22,927 bases of DNA from contig JAYWBR010000029.1 of NCBI GenBank assembly GCA_043781315.1, positions 1 to 22,927 of the forward strand, in the 5' to 3' direction. This DNA is from CAIQOK01 sp043781315. Lineage in GTDB: Bacteria > Verrucomicrobiota > Verrucomicrobiia > Limisphaerales > CAIQOK01. Each line of letters opens with the position of its first letter. Within the stretch, counting starts at the first letter, position 1. A program made the position numbers and the translations under genes. Below are positions 22,644 through 22,927 of the stretch, in pieces. The notes beneath the pieces are model-generated. The model saw only the letters and a list, made by a program, of their open reading frames with translations, had not been told where the DNA came from and ran no database searches.

Positions 22644-22927
22644 CTAAAGTTCGGTGCGGGCCAAGTCAAACCGAGAAACAGCCGCTGCGTCCCCGGCGGA
22701 CAATGCTTTCGCCACCCGGTCGGCTGCGTTGCACCCGGACACGATCGAATCGCTCAACGAAATGCCGTCGCGATAATGGCCGGCCAGAAAAAGTCCCGGC
22801 GCTTTGGTTTCGAGATCGTTCATCAAATGCTTGAAGCGTCCGTAGCCGACGTTGTATTGCGGAATCGCTTGCGGATAAAAGACCGAGTGCTTGAACACGG
22901 GCTGGCCTTTCACGCCGAGCAGCACGC
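22644..22927 (-). CDS. hemY: Protoporphyrinogen oxidase (HemY-like), C-terminal part only
   Basis: Only the last ~93 residues are in the window; the gene continues past 22927. QPVFKHSVFYPQAIPQYNVGY and the FAD-binding GLFLAGHYRDGISLSDSIVSG are typical of the C-terminus of the oxygen-dependent protoporphyrinogen IX oxidase/amine oxidase family. This enzyme oxidises proto- or coproporphyrinogen in heme synthesis. A related FAD-dependent oxidoreductase cannot be fully excluded from the tail alone. Confidence 0.82.
   Translation of the reverse strand, partial: VLLGVKGQPVFKHSVFYPQAIPQYNVGYGRFKHLMNDLETKAPGLFLAGHYRDGISLSDSIVSGCNAADRVAKALSAGDAAAVSRFDLARTEL

Overview
The window looks like chromosomal DNA of a GC-rich Gram-negative bacterium, most likely a Verrucomicrobiota member of the Pedosphaera/Limisphaerales type. 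The grounds are lipid A synthesis (lpxD), a carbohydrate-degradation cluster built from SSS transporter, sialidase-fold, PdxA/DUF1537 and GH78 genes, a small conserved protein of a kind I associate with that group, and many short GTAG...CTAC hairpin repeats. The taxon is an inference; no rRNA or tRNA gene is visible.

Left part (1-10543, + strand): a saccharide/acid-sugar catabolic cluster. In order it has a sialidase-fold (Asp-box) protein with a MORN-like tail, an SSS Na+/solute symporter, an iron-dependent alcohol dehydrogenase, a hybrid ORF (first ~29 codons of a DapA-type aldolase joined to a PdxA-type dehydrogenase that lacks its N-terminus), a DUF1537 acid-sugar kinase, and a secreted GH78 alpha-L-rhamnosidase. 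Spacing is operon-like: 6 nt, 0 nt and a 4-nt ATGA overlap. The likely logic is extracellular release of rhamnose or related sugars, uptake by the symporter, and oxidation, phosphorylation and cleavage of a sugar acid. Three of these genes are damaged as written: the symporter and the kinase each lose one base, and an aldolase/PdxA pair has collapsed into one ORF.

Middle part (10544-13400, + strand, lower GC): a Type II restriction-modification island. It has a beta-class N6-adenine methyltransferase, a PD-(D/E)XK endonuclease whose start overlaps the methyltransferase stop (ATGA), a second endonuclease of the BglII/BstYI family, and a 73-aa controller-like HTH protein. The methyltransferase is thrown out of frame by a run of nine G exactly in its SAM-binding motif I. 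Eight G would restore the frame. This is either a phase-variation switch or a homopolymer error.

Right part (13407-22927, mostly - strand): intact housekeeping genes. These are a 70-aa hypothetical, desaturase-lpxD, a CtpA-type protease followed by tsaD, a 61-aa conserved small protein, a CvpA-like membrane protein (+ strand), and a tight set hemY-like (partial) -> polyprenyl diphosphate synthase -> ECF sigma factor -> probable anti-sigma factor.

The most distinctive genome-level feature is a family of compound hairpin elements, often bounded by GTAG...CTAC. They sit between genes and also inside reading frames without breaking them: in the sialidase-like protein, the rhamnosidase, the methyltransferase N-terminus and the aldolase/PdxA hybrid junction.
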